Notes under the pieces: generated by a model | What the model was told of the DNA's origin: nothing | Seen by the model: the letters and a program-made list of their open reading frames with translations, nothing else | The model's database searches: none | Shown: positions 13,459 to 19,424 of the stretch, piece by piece | Numbering within the stretch: the stretch's first letter is position 1 | Layout: each line of letters opens with the position of its first letter | Assembly (NCBI GenBank): GCA_050116575.1 | Contig: JASFOJ010000084.1 | Span: forward strand, 1 to 19,424 | Source of the DNA: JAKEGK01 sp050116575 | GTDB lineage: Bacteria; Pseudomonadota; Gammaproteobacteria; SZUA-152 | Direction: 5' to 3' | Length of the DNA: 19,424 bases | Made by a program: the position numbers and the translations under genes

Positions 13459-14784
13459 ATGTCATCACGTACGCAAATAGAGCACGGGTTAAACTGGTTG
13501 CATGATCTGGTGACCGGTGATGAAGACGCGAGGGTGTGCAAGGAGATTCCCGATGACGCCTGCGCTGATCAACGCCGCAATTTTTTTGCTTACCTGGTGG
13601 CGAACCTGCTGAACAAAATCTCCGATGAACTGGTAAGCGCCAGGCTGACATTGCCATGGCTATTCAGTGTCCTGGGTGTGCCGGCCACATTTGCAGGCTT
13701 TCTGGTTCCTATCCGTGAAGCCGGGGTGTTACTGCCGCAATTGATGGTGGCTGCCTATGTGCGTGCCATGCCCCGGCGTAAAATTGTCTGGCTGCTAGGC
13801 GCGTTGTTGTCCGCGGTGATGCTGTTGCTGATGGCATTCATAGCCTGGCAAACCGACGGGATGCTGGCCGGTTGGCTGCTGATTGCCTGCCTGGTGTTTT
13901 ATAGTCTGGCGCGTGGATTATGTTCCGTGTCGGCCAAGGATGTGCTCGGTAAAACGGTATCCAAAACCCGGCGCGGGCGATTGATGGGCTATAGTGCTTC
14001 ATTGGCGGGCATTGCTACGTTGATAATTGGTTTGCTGTTACAGGGTGAGTTCGCCAGCCGGGACAATCTGGCCGTGTTGCGGGTCTTCATCGTGGTTGCC
14101 GGTTTGCTTTGGCTGTTGGCGTTTGGGGCATTTTTTGCGATTTCCGAACCGGCGGGCGCCACCGAAGGCGGGGGCAACGCACTGACCGAAGCGCTGCGCA
14201 GCCTGCGATTGATCATTGACGACAAACCGTTTCGACGCTATGTCATTAGCCGCGTGCTGTTGTTGAGTGTGGCGCTGGTGATTCCCTTTTATGTGATTCT
14301 CGCTCAACAGTGGCTGGAAGGTCAGCTTGCGTTGCTGGGGTGGTTGATTATTGCTAATGGTCTGGCCGGCAGCGTAAGCGCCGCCATTGTTGGCAGGTTG
14401 GCCGACCGCAGCAGCCGTAATGTGATGGCCGGCGCCGCCATGCTGGCGGGGCTGGTCGGTGTTCTGACCTGGTACGTAGGCTATTTTCATGCCGACTTAT
14501 CATTGGGCGTTGCAACTGTCGTGGTGGTGTTCTTTCTAATTACGCTGGCTCATGGCGCGGTGCGTCTTGGCCGCAAGGTTTACCTGGTGGATATGGCCAG
14601 CAACCAAAATCGTGCTAAATACGTAGCCGTCAGCAACACCATCATTGGTATCGCCATGTTACCGGCCGGTGTGGTCGGCGTTATTGCTGATATCCTGGAT
14701 GTACAGAGCGTGATTCTTCTATTGTCCACTATTGCTTGGGTGGCTGGCATTTATATCATGCGGCTTCGTGATGTCAGCGGGTAA
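13459..14784 (+). CDS. Major facilitator superfamily (MFS) transporter
   Basis: A 441-aa inner-membrane protein with about 12 hydrophobic segments. A polar N-terminal stretch of about 40 residues comes first. Long Leu/Val/Ala helices follow, then a cytoplasmic-type loop around 220-245 (EPAGATEGGGNALTEALRSL) that separates the two six-helix halves, as is usual for MFS carriers. Typical charged loop motifs are present (MPRRKIVWLLG after helix 2; GRLADRSSRNVMAG after helix 8). The substrate cannot be inferred. The start at 13459 follows the mscS stop by 18 bp and has no clear Shine-Dalgarno site, so translation may depend on coupling to mscS. A weak CCGGC/GCCGG hairpin lies after the stop (around 14830). 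Confidence 0.85.
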   Translation: MSSRTQIEHGLNWLHDLVTGDEDARVCKEIPDDACADQRRNFFAYLVANLLNKISDELVSARLTLPWLFSVLGVPATFAGFLVPIREAGVLLPQLMVAAYVRAMPRRKIVWLLGALLSAVMLLLMAFIAWQTDGMLAGWLLIACLVFYSLARGLCSVSAKDVLGKTVSKTRRGRLMGYSASLAGIATLIIGLLLQGEFASRDNLAVLRVFIVVAGLLWLLAFGAFFAISEPAGATEGGGNALTEALRSLRLIIDDKPFRRYVISRVLLLSVALVIPFYVILAQQWLEGQLALLGWLIIANGLAGSVSAAIVGRLADRSSRNVMAGAAMLAGLVGVLTWYVGYFHADLSLGVATVVVVFFLITLAHGAVRLGRKVYLVDMASNQNRAKYVAVSNTIIGIAMLPAGVVGVIADILDVQSVILLLSTIAWVAGIYIMRLRDVSG

Positions 14785-15127
14785 TAGAATAAAAACCACT
14801 TGCTGTGGAATCATGCTTACAATGTCCGGCCGGATGCCGGGGTGAGTCAACTTATTAAATACCATGCCTTCCGTCGTCTGCTATGGAGCGGTGTTTGGCG
14901 GATCCGGCGCGCCAGCAGATTTCCTGTATTATTTACTTTGCTCGGTTGTAAATAATTTACTCAATCCTTTGACGCAGATCGGTGTTGGTACTGATCGGGA
15001 CTGGTCTTCCTGGCAGATTTCGCTTTACTTTTTAATAAGTAGTCGCAATAACAATGCGACAGATTGGGATTAATTTGCTAGTAATCCGGATGTTGTTGAA
15101 TATTCTGATAACAGGGAGGTAAAGGCG
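14785..15127. other. Intergenic region upstream of the SGNH hydrolase gene
   Basis: About 340 bp. An open frame of 69 codons (14864-15073) shows no domain and no ribosome site and is judged non-coding. The stretch contains a 9-bp inverted repeat (14928-14956), listed separately. Confidence 0.5.
14928..14956. promoter_or_regulatory. AT-rich 9-bp inverted repeat
   Basis: ATTATTTAC (14928-14936) and GTAAATAAT (14948-14956) are perfect reverse complements separated by 11 bp. The half-site centres are two helical turns apart, as for a dimeric regulator. It lies about 170 bp upstream of the SGNH gene. Confidence 0.35.
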
Positions 15128-15973
15128 ATGGCAATTCATTTTGATGATGACAGTTACTATGAGTTTTTAGAGTCCGGTGACGGGCAATTTCTGGATCAAA
15201 AGGTGTTGGTTGAGGGGGATTCCTGGGCGGCTCACCCGCAACTGTTTAATCTTGCTCACCGGCTGGACGTCGAGGAAAAGGGAGAGTTTGCGATTCTGAG
15301 CCTGGCGGCGCCCGGTGACACGGCGCAGGAGATGTTTCGGTCCAAGTCGAAACAGTTTCGCCGCACAAAACGTATCGTCAAATCGAGGGAATTTGGCTAT
15401 TCTTTTGACATGATACTGTTGAGTGCAGGCGGTAACGACATTATTGGACCCGAAATTAGAACTTTTCTTCTGGACAAGGAAAAACATCCGGAAAAATACG
15501 GTGCAGATCTTATTAACGATGTCACCTATGACCGGGCATTAAAAATGATTAACAAAGATTTTTCCAACTTTTTAAATGTCGTCACCAAATCCAGTATTAA
15601 CAAGGAGACTCCGGTGGTGGCTCATACCTACAGTTTTTTGAAACCCAGGCGGGTTGGTACGCACCTGGGTCCCGTTGTATTCAGTGAGGGGTGGGTTGCC
15701 CAATACATGGAAGATGATAAGCACATCTACGATGAACAGGAGCAAGTGGCTGTTATCAAAGGCATGCTGGAACGTTTCCGTGACAGTTTGCAGACATTAG
15801 AACACAGTTTCAGTAATTTTCTGGCAGTGGACACCTTAAATACCCTGACCAAAAACAGGCAACCGGATGTGGAAATGTTTCATGATGAAATACACCCCAA
15901 CAAGAATGGATTTCAAAAAGTTTTAAAGCGCATTAAAACACAGGCGAAGCGGCGGGGTTATTGGGTCAGTTAG
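15128..15973 (+). CDS. SGNH/GDSL-type hydrolase, no signal peptide
   Basis: A 281-aa hydrolase of the SGNH fold, which cleaves or transfers acyl esters. Block I is VLVEGDSWAAHP, with nucleophile Ser32 in GDS. Block III is GGND with Asn103. Block V is HDEIHPNKNGF, with Asp253 and His256 as the DxxH pair. The oxyanion Gly is probably in LAAPGDT (about 59-65). No signal peptide or membrane helix is visible, so the enzyme is cytoplasmic or exported by a route that needs no Sec signal. The ATG at 15128 has a very strong site (AGGGAGGT, 15113-15120). The stop at 15971-15973 overlaps a possible GTG start of the GNAT gene. Substrate unknown; GDSW rather than the common GDS-LT/IT is a minor departure. 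Confidence 0.88.
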   Translation: MAIHFDDDSYYEFLESGDGQFLDQKVLVEGDSWAAHPQLFNLAHRLDVEEKGEFAILSLAAPGDTAQEMFRSKSKQFRRTKRIVKSREFGYSFDMILLSAGGNDIIGPEIRTFLLDKEKHPEKYGADLINDVTYDRALKMINKDFSNFLNVVTKSSINKETPVVAHTYSFLKPRRVGTHLGPVVFSEGWVAQYMEDDKHIYDEQEQVAVIKGMLERFRDSLQTLEHSFSNFLAVDTLNTLTKNRQPDVEMFHDEIHPNKNGFQKVLKRIKTQAKRRGYWVS

Positions 15974-16011
15974 TGAAATGTCCGAACCAACAGTTGTTGG
16001 TCTTATCGTCG

Positions 16012-16587
16012 ATGAATAACATTATTGAACTCCAGACAAAGCGGTTACGATTAAGGCAGTGGTGTGACCAGGATCTGCCGGTTTTTGCGCAGATGAACGC
16101 TGATCCCGTTGTCATGGAGTTTTATCCTGCGCTGCTCACAGCCGAGCAAAGTAATGCGATGGCGGATAAATTGAAGTCGCTGATCGCCGAAAACGGCTGG
16201 GGCTTCTGGGCGGTTGAAGTCCTGGCCGAAGGGCAGTTTGCCGGTTTTGTGGGGCTTCACGAACCGACCTATGAGTTACCGGTAACGCCTTGCGTGGAAA
16301 TAGGCTGGCGGCTGGCTAAGGAATACTGGGGAAAAGGTTACGCGACAGAAGCGGCGACCGCTTCTCTGGCGGTAGCGTTTGAGAAGCTCAATCAATTGGC
16401 CGTGTACTCCTTTGCGTCTGTTACGAATCTCAAATCGCGGGCGGTGATGGAGCGTCTGGGACTGAATAATACCCATCAAAATTTCGAACACCCGATGATT
16501 CCTGAGCATCACCCCTTGCGAGAACATGTACTCTACACGATAACCAAAGCCGATTGGTTAAAAAACGGTGGTGTTGTCGTGCGCTGA
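16012..16587 (+). CDS. GNAT-family N-acetyltransferase (RimJ/RimL-like)
   Basis: A 191-aa acetyl-CoA-dependent transferase. It starts with the RimJ/RimL-type strand IELQTKRLRLRQW, followed by DLPVFAQMNADPVVMEF. The acetyl-CoA pyrophosphate loop is in EIGWRLAKEYWGKGYATEA (about 95-113, WGKGYA), and the C-terminal NLKSRAVMERLGL (about 139-151) is the typical 'N..S..v.eklG' motif. Proteins of this group acetylate N-termini, amino acids or small amines; the target is unknown. The ATG at 16012 fits the family N-terminus but lacks a Shine-Dalgarno site. A GTG at 15973, overlapping the stop of the SGNH gene, would add 13 residues and would be coupled. Same strand as its neighbours. Confidence 0.88.
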   Translation: MNNIIELQTKRLRLRQWCDQDLPVFAQMNADPVVMEFYPALLTAEQSNAMADKLKSLIAENGWGFWAVEVLAEGQFAGFVGLHEPTYELPVTPCVEIGWRLAKEYWGKGYATEAATASLAVAFEKLNQLAVYSFASVTNLKSRAVMERLGLNNTHQNFEHPMIPEHHPLREHVLYTITKADWLKNGGVVVR

Positions 16588-16692
16588 TGGAATTCAGGAT
16601 TTGTTCATGGATTATGTCGGCATTGCATTTTACGGCAGGTCCGGCGAGTTAATTTGTTGTTCAAATACATTAACAAGTCTTAATCTAAACGA

Positions 16693-16710
16693 CCAGTGAC
16701 GACTGGCTTT
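16693..16710 (+). terminator. Short hairpin with T-run before the lysozyme gene
   Basis: CCAGT (16693-16697), loop GACG, ACTGG (16702-16706), then CTTTT. The stem has only 5 bp. It lies about 105 bp after the GNAT stop and 9 bp before the Shine-Dalgarno site of the next gene. It could be a weak terminator or attenuator. Confidence 0.4.
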
Positions 16711-16730
16711 TAAAAATCAGGAGATTGACT

Positions 16731-17309
16731 ATGGCCAATGGTGATGACTGGATTAAATCCACCGATAGCGAGCTAATCGCATCCATTATCAAGCATGAAG
16801 GTGGCAAGGATGTAATTTACCGCAATATAGATTCCGGCAGGTTGAAACCGGCCGCTAACTGTGACGCGGGTGCCTGCAGGGACAATAATACCTGGCCTGC
16901 TTATATCGATTCAGAAGGATTGGATACAGTCGGGATTGGGCACCTTATCACTGGAAATGAAGATTATGATTGTTATAGCGGCGTTACCGATGAAGTGGTT
17001 ATGCAACAGCTCGCCGCTGATCTGGACCAACACCTTGTGGCGACCAAAGAACTGGCGGCAGATAACGGCATGAATATCAGTGGCAACCATGTCGTCCAGC
17101 GTTTTATGACTGAATTGTGTTTTAATATAGGCGCCGTCGGCTACTCCAGGTTTAAAAATGGTTTGAAAAAGCTTGCCTCTGCAGTCAATGGTGATGGTCA
17201 ATATACTTATAATGACGCCGCGGATGAGCACCTGGATTCCCGGTGGGCGAGACAGGTAAAAGGGCGGGCCAACGAAATGGTTGATACCTTGCGCGCATTG
17301 GATGCCTGA
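16731..17309 (+). CDS. T4-lysozyme-like (GH24) muramidase without signal peptide
   Basis: A 192-aa protein of the phage-type lysozyme fold that hydrolyses the MurNAc-GlcNAc bond. The triad of the family is present: Glu23 in IKHEGGK, Asp60 in AYIDSEG, and Thr66 in LDTVGIGH. The second lobe has FMTELCFNIGAVGYSRFKNG (about 125-144), the counterpart of the conserved 'fN.G...f..s' helix, and a C-terminal RWARQVKGRANE. About 30 extra residues with two Cys (44 and 49) sit between Glu23 and Asp60; in T4 lysozyme this distance is 9 residues. No signal peptide is visible. The ATG at 16731 has AGGAGA (16719-16724) six nt upstream. No holin, spanin or other phage gene is nearby, so it is either a prophage-derived orphan or an effector-type lysozyme. 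Confidence 0.85.
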   Translation: MANGDDWIKSTDSELIASIIKHEGGKDVIYRNIDSGRLKPAANCDAGACRDNNTWPAYIDSEGLDTVGIGHLITGNEDYDCYSGVTDEVVMQQLAADLDQHLVATKELAADNGMNISGNHVVQRFMTELCFNIGAVGYSRFKNGLKKLASAVNGDGQYTYNDAADEHLDSRWARQVKGRANEMVDTLRALDA

Positions 17310-17405
17310 GGATGAGCGCCGCTGCCTGGCAGGCTTATTTAGCACCTAATGGGGGTGTACACTTTGCCGCCGATTATTTGTCCCCATATACTGGATATTG
17401 TGACA

Positions 17406-17433
17406 GGCTACTGACACCACGGTGTCAGTAGCC
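17406..17433. promoter_or_regulatory. Perfect 13-bp inverted repeat upstream of the VOC gene
   Basis: GGCTACTGACACC (17406-17418) and GGTGTCAGTAGCC (17421-17433) are separated by 2 bp. An outer GACA (17402-17405) can also pair with TGTC (17444-17447). No T-run follows, so it is not a standard intrinsic terminator. It lies 97 bp after the lysozyme stop and 55 bp before the VOC start, and may be an operator, a transcript-stabilising hairpin or a transcription stop. Confidence 0.5.
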
Positions 17434-17488
17434 CCATGGTAACCTGTCGCTCTTTAATACACACACATCAGCCGACAGGGAGGCTACC

Positions 17489-17881
17489 ATGAACGAGGAA
17501 ACAATGAAGCAACAAGGTGTTTTCAGCTGGAATGAGTTAATGACAACGGATTTGACATCCGCCAAGGCGTTTTATGGTGAATTATTGGGATGGACGCTGC
17601 AGGACGTTAAAGCAGGCGATATGGACTATACCATAGTGAAAATCGGCGATCAGCAAGTCGCCGGCATGATGACGGTGCCTCCCGATATGAAAAATATGCC
17701 ACCGGCCTGGGGCGCTTATGTGACAGTGGATGATATAGACGCGTGTATTGCCCGCGCCGAGTCTCTGGGCGGAAAAGTTTGCGTGGCGCCACAGGATGTC
17801 CCGGACATTGGTCGGTTTGCAATTATTGCCGACCAGCAAAATGCGATGCTTGGCCTGGTCACTTACTATAAAAAAACATAA
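17489..17881 (+). CDS. VOC-superfamily protein (glyoxalase/bleomycin-resistance fold)
   Basis: A 130-aa single-unit VOC protein. Two beta-alpha-beta-beta-beta modules are visible. Module one starts with FSWNELMTTDLTSAKAFYGE (about 10-29), in which the 'D...A..FY..lLGW' pattern is diagnostic, and continues through DYTIVKIGDQQVAGMM. Module two is AYVTVDDIDACIARAESLGG (about 75-94), ending with FAIIADQQNAMLGLVTY. VOC proteins bind a metal or small molecule and act as isomerases, dioxygenases or binding proteins; the reaction here is unknown. The ATG at 17489 has GGGAGG 7 nt upstream. A WYL regulator gene follows on the same strand, a pairing often seen for such proteins. Confidence 0.92.
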   Translation: MNEETMKQQGVFSWNELMTTDLTSAKAFYGELLGWTLQDVKAGDMDYTIVKIGDQQVAGMMTVPPDMKNMPPAWGAYVTVDDIDACIARAESLGGKVCVAPQDVPDIGRFAIIADQQNAMLGLVTYYKKT

Positions 17882-17961
17882 AGTAAGAACAATCTTGCAT
17901 TTTTATAGAATATGATTAGTCGTTTCATTAGCGGTTACAGCATTAACTTTCTCGCGTTTGT

Positions 17962-17991
17962 CACCTTCTCCCCGATTCCGGGGAGAAGGTG
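17962..17991. terminator. Perfect 13-bp hairpin after the VOC gene (terminator or REP-like)
   Basis: CACCTTCTCCCCG (17962-17974), loop ATTC, CGGGGAGAAGGTG (17979-17991). It lies 80 nt after the VOC stop and no T-run follows. Hairpins with CTTCTCCCC/GGGGAGAAG arms recur as dispersed intergenic repeats in some proteobacteria, so it may be a REP-like element as well as an mRNA 3' end. Confidence 0.55.
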
Positions 17992-18123
17992 CTGAATAGA
18001 TGTTCTGGTGAGAAGTCGTGCAAAACGGACGTCAATGGATTTTCAAGGATTCCCGGAACATGGCATGGGTTGTGAGAATATATAACAGCATTAACCAAAG
18101 CGCCAGCAGCGGAATCTGATATC

Positions 18124-18810
18124 ATGCGCCGCGCGGACCGTTTGTTTCAAATTATACAATGCCTGCACCACCAGCGTGCGGTAACCGCCCGTCATTTGGC
18201 GGAAGTTCTGGCAGTATCAGAGCGTACGATATATCGCGATATTCAGGATCTGGTTCTTTCAGGAATACCGATTACCGGTGAAGCAGGCATAGGTTACCGG
18301 TTGATGAAAGGATTTCATCTTCCCCCGATAATGTTTAACGAAGAGGAGTTGTGTGCTTTGTTATTGGGAGCGCGTATGGTGCAAGCGTGGTCGGACAAAG
18401 GATTGTCGAACGCCGCCCGCCAGGCAATGGCAAAAATTGAACACGTTGTTCCTGAAAAACTCAAGCCGGAACTGGAACGGCAGGAACTTATCGTTCCCGA
18501 TTTCCCAACCAGTGATTGCGTTTCCGATCAACTTGCCATTATCAGGGCGGCGATCAAGTCAAAATTCAAGGTTAAATTCAGCTATATCCGGGCGGATGGT
18601 GAGGCTTCCCATCGCTGCGTACATCCTCTAGGGTTGTTTTACTGGGGAAAAATATGGACGTTGGTAGCCTGGTGTGAACTGCGTGATGATTTCAGGCACT
18701 TCCGGCTGGACAGGATGAGCGATATTTCGTCGCTTGAAGAGCGTTTCCAGTTGCTGCCCGGCAGAACACTGTCGGATTTTCTGGCGGGCTATTGTAATGG
18801 CTTGGAATAA
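18124..18810 (+). CDS. YafY/DeoR-like HTH regulator with WYL domain
   Basis: A 228-aa transcriptional regulator. Residues 1-60 form a winged HTH (RADRLFQIIQCLHHQRAVTA, then LAEVLAVSERTIYRDIQDL with the recognition helix, and a GIGYRL wing). Residues about 135-200 form the WYL domain, ending HFRLDRM with the conserved Arg residues. WYL domains sense ligands, possibly nucleotides or single-stranded nucleic acid. The defining W-Y-L triad reads W178-T179-L180 here, so the Tyr is replaced by Thr. The gene lies 242 bp after the VOC gene on the same strand and is the natural candidate to regulate it, though no binding site is proven. The ATG at 18124 has only a weak GGAA upstream. Confidence 0.92.
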   Translation: MRRADRLFQIIQCLHHQRAVTARHLAEVLAVSERTIYRDIQDLVLSGIPITGEAGIGYRLMKGFHLPPIMFNEEELCALLLGARMVQAWSDKGLSNAARQAMAKIEHVVPEKLKPELERQELIVPDFPTSDCVSDQLAIIRAAIKSKFKVKFSYIRADGEASHRCVHPLGLFYWGKIWTLVAWCELRDDFRHFRLDRMSDISSLEERFQLLPGRTLSDFLAGYCNGLE

Positions 18811-18853
18811 GGAAACCATGATATACCCGCCAGAAACCTGTATATACGGTTTA

Positions 18854-18870
18854 TAGTCGTTGGCCGACTA
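18854..18870. terminator. Small hairpin between convergent genes
   Basis: Six-bp stem TAGTCG/CGACTA with loop TTGGC, between the WYL gene stop and the stop of the minus-strand 56-aa gene. No clear T-run on either side, so it is a weak candidate for a bidirectional terminator. Confidence 0.3.
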
Positions 18871-18885
18871 ATCAGGTGGCAAGTA

Positions 18886-19056
18886 TCAATGCAGGCCATT
18901 TAACAATTTCTCGAGCGGTTTTTTGGGGCTGGGAATATTGTAGATTCGCTCGTATTGTTCGTGCCAGTAAAAAACGAATGTCGGATACCTGCGCCTGATG
19001 TCCAGGGAATTGCTCCATTTTTGTTCGGCTTGATGGTGCAACTGTTTGTAGTTCAT
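18886..19056 (-). CDS. Small basic protein of unknown function (56 aa)
   Basis: A 56-aa soluble protein rich in aromatic and basic residues (MNYKQLHHQAEQKWSNSLDI, then a RRRYPTFVFYWHEQYERIY segment) that I do not recognise. A longer in-frame start exists at 19137, but the ATG at 19056 is preceded by the strong site GGGAGGTG, which decides the start. A sigma-70-like promoter at 19188-19216 on the same strand gives a leader of about 125 nt. It is convergent with the WYL gene. The ribosome site and promoter make coding status likely despite the short length. Confidence 0.65.
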   Translation of the reverse strand: MNYKQLHHQAEQKWSNSLDIRRRYPTFVFYWHEQYERIYNIPSPKKPLEKLLNGLH

Positions 19057-19187
19057 CTCGCACCTCCCGCTGTAGCGATATGTGCAGACGTGGCTAGTGG
19101 ATACCAATGGTTCTATTGCTGATCGGGCGAAATACAAAACAGTATCGTGGTGTATTTGTAACAGCTGTTCGCCTGGATCTTTATTAC

Positions 19188-19216
19188 TATTTAACCACGT
19201 TTCAGTTTTACGTCAA
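19188..19216 (-). promoter_or_regulatory. Sigma-70-like promoter of the 56-aa gene
   Basis: On the minus strand, TTGACG (19216-19211), a 17-bp spacer, and TAAATA (19193-19188). The -35 matches at five of six positions and the -10 at four of six. The predicted start is near 19181. Confidence 0.55.
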
Positions 19217-19285
19217 TTAACCATTTACTTTATAGTTGCGTAAAATTCACGTTTGTTACAGGTTGCTGTCTTGTCTTGCAAATTA

Positions 19286-19424
19286 TTATGCTAATGACTT
19301 TGCCATTGTCGCCAATTTGGAATCGAGATCCGGCACAACCTGCCTGAGCGACTGGATAGGAACTTCGATTGCGTCGGTGTTAAAAGCTCGGGTGCCGGTA
19401 TCATCGCGCACAATGACCGCATAT
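19286..19424 (-). CDS. 3' end of a gene running in from the right edge (partial)
   Basis: The last 45 codons of a minus-strand gene whose start lies beyond the window. The visible C-terminus reads YAVIVRDDTG, TRAFNTDAIEVPIQSLRQVV, PDLDSKLATMAKSLA, then TAA. It looks like ordinary soluble protein ending in an amphipathic helix; the family cannot be recognised from this fragment. No strong terminator follows before the promoter of the 56-aa gene. Confidence 0.6.
   Translation of the reverse strand, partial: YAVIVRDDTGTRAFNTDAIEVPIQSLRQVVPDLDSKLATMAKSLA

Noticed and set aside
14864..15073. 69-codon plus-strand open frame before the SGNH gene
   Set aside because: No ribosome site, no domain, and it contains the AT-rich inverted repeat.

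Overview
The window looks like a chromosomal segment of a free-living Gammaproteobacterium. The evidence is the family mix: LuxI/LuxR quorum sensing, a MltF-type lipoprotein transglycosylase, PilZ, MscS, and DUF6455 and DUF3820 proteins. Base composition is moderate and Shine-Dalgarno motifs are of the usual AGGAG type. No rRNA, tRNA, CRISPR array, transposase or integrase was seen. Coding density is low: several gaps exceed 300 bp and the largest is about 1.2 kb. This suggests a large, loosely packed genome. The genus cannot be fixed from the sequence.

Layout. Positions 292-1551 encode a secreted subtilisin-like (S8) protease. A 1.2-kb gene-poor stretch with two short tandem repeats follows. 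Positions 2790-4771 hold a compact three-gene cluster: two small unrecognised proteins whose genes overlap by 8 bp, then a 397-aa protein resembling tandem V4R sensor domains. Next come an SRPBCC protein and a DUF3820 protein (5299-6169), convergent with a DUF6455 membrane-anchored cysteine-motif protein (6217-6609). A MltF-type lytic transglycosylase (7047-8546) faces a PilZ protein (8670-9092).

The centre of the window is a quorum-sensing locus. It has a LuxI-family acyl-homoserine-lactone synthase (10740-11411) and a LuxR-family receptor (11559-12296), both with all signature residues. About 0.9 kb upstream, between a 55-aa membrane peptide gene (minus strand, 9616-9783) and an unknown 162-aa gene (plus strand, 9935-10423), lies an 18-bp element with the lux-box core CTGT-N8-ACAG. 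It abuts a predicted minus-strand -35 box, and the transcript unit ends at a convincing intrinsic terminator. The LuxR may therefore control an undescribed small membrane protein. This is the most interesting feature of the window.

The right part holds an MscS channel and an MFS transporter in tandem (12610-14784). After these come an SGNH hydrolase, a GNAT acetyltransferase and a T4-lysozyme-like (GH24) protein without a signal peptide (15128-17309), then a VOC-fold protein and a YafY/WYL-type regulator (17489-18810). A 56-aa minus-strand gene with its own promoter follows, and the window ends in the 3' part of another minus-strand gene. Several sharp palindromes sit just upstream of start codons (SRPBCC, mscS, SGNH and VOC genes) and are recorded as candidate operators.
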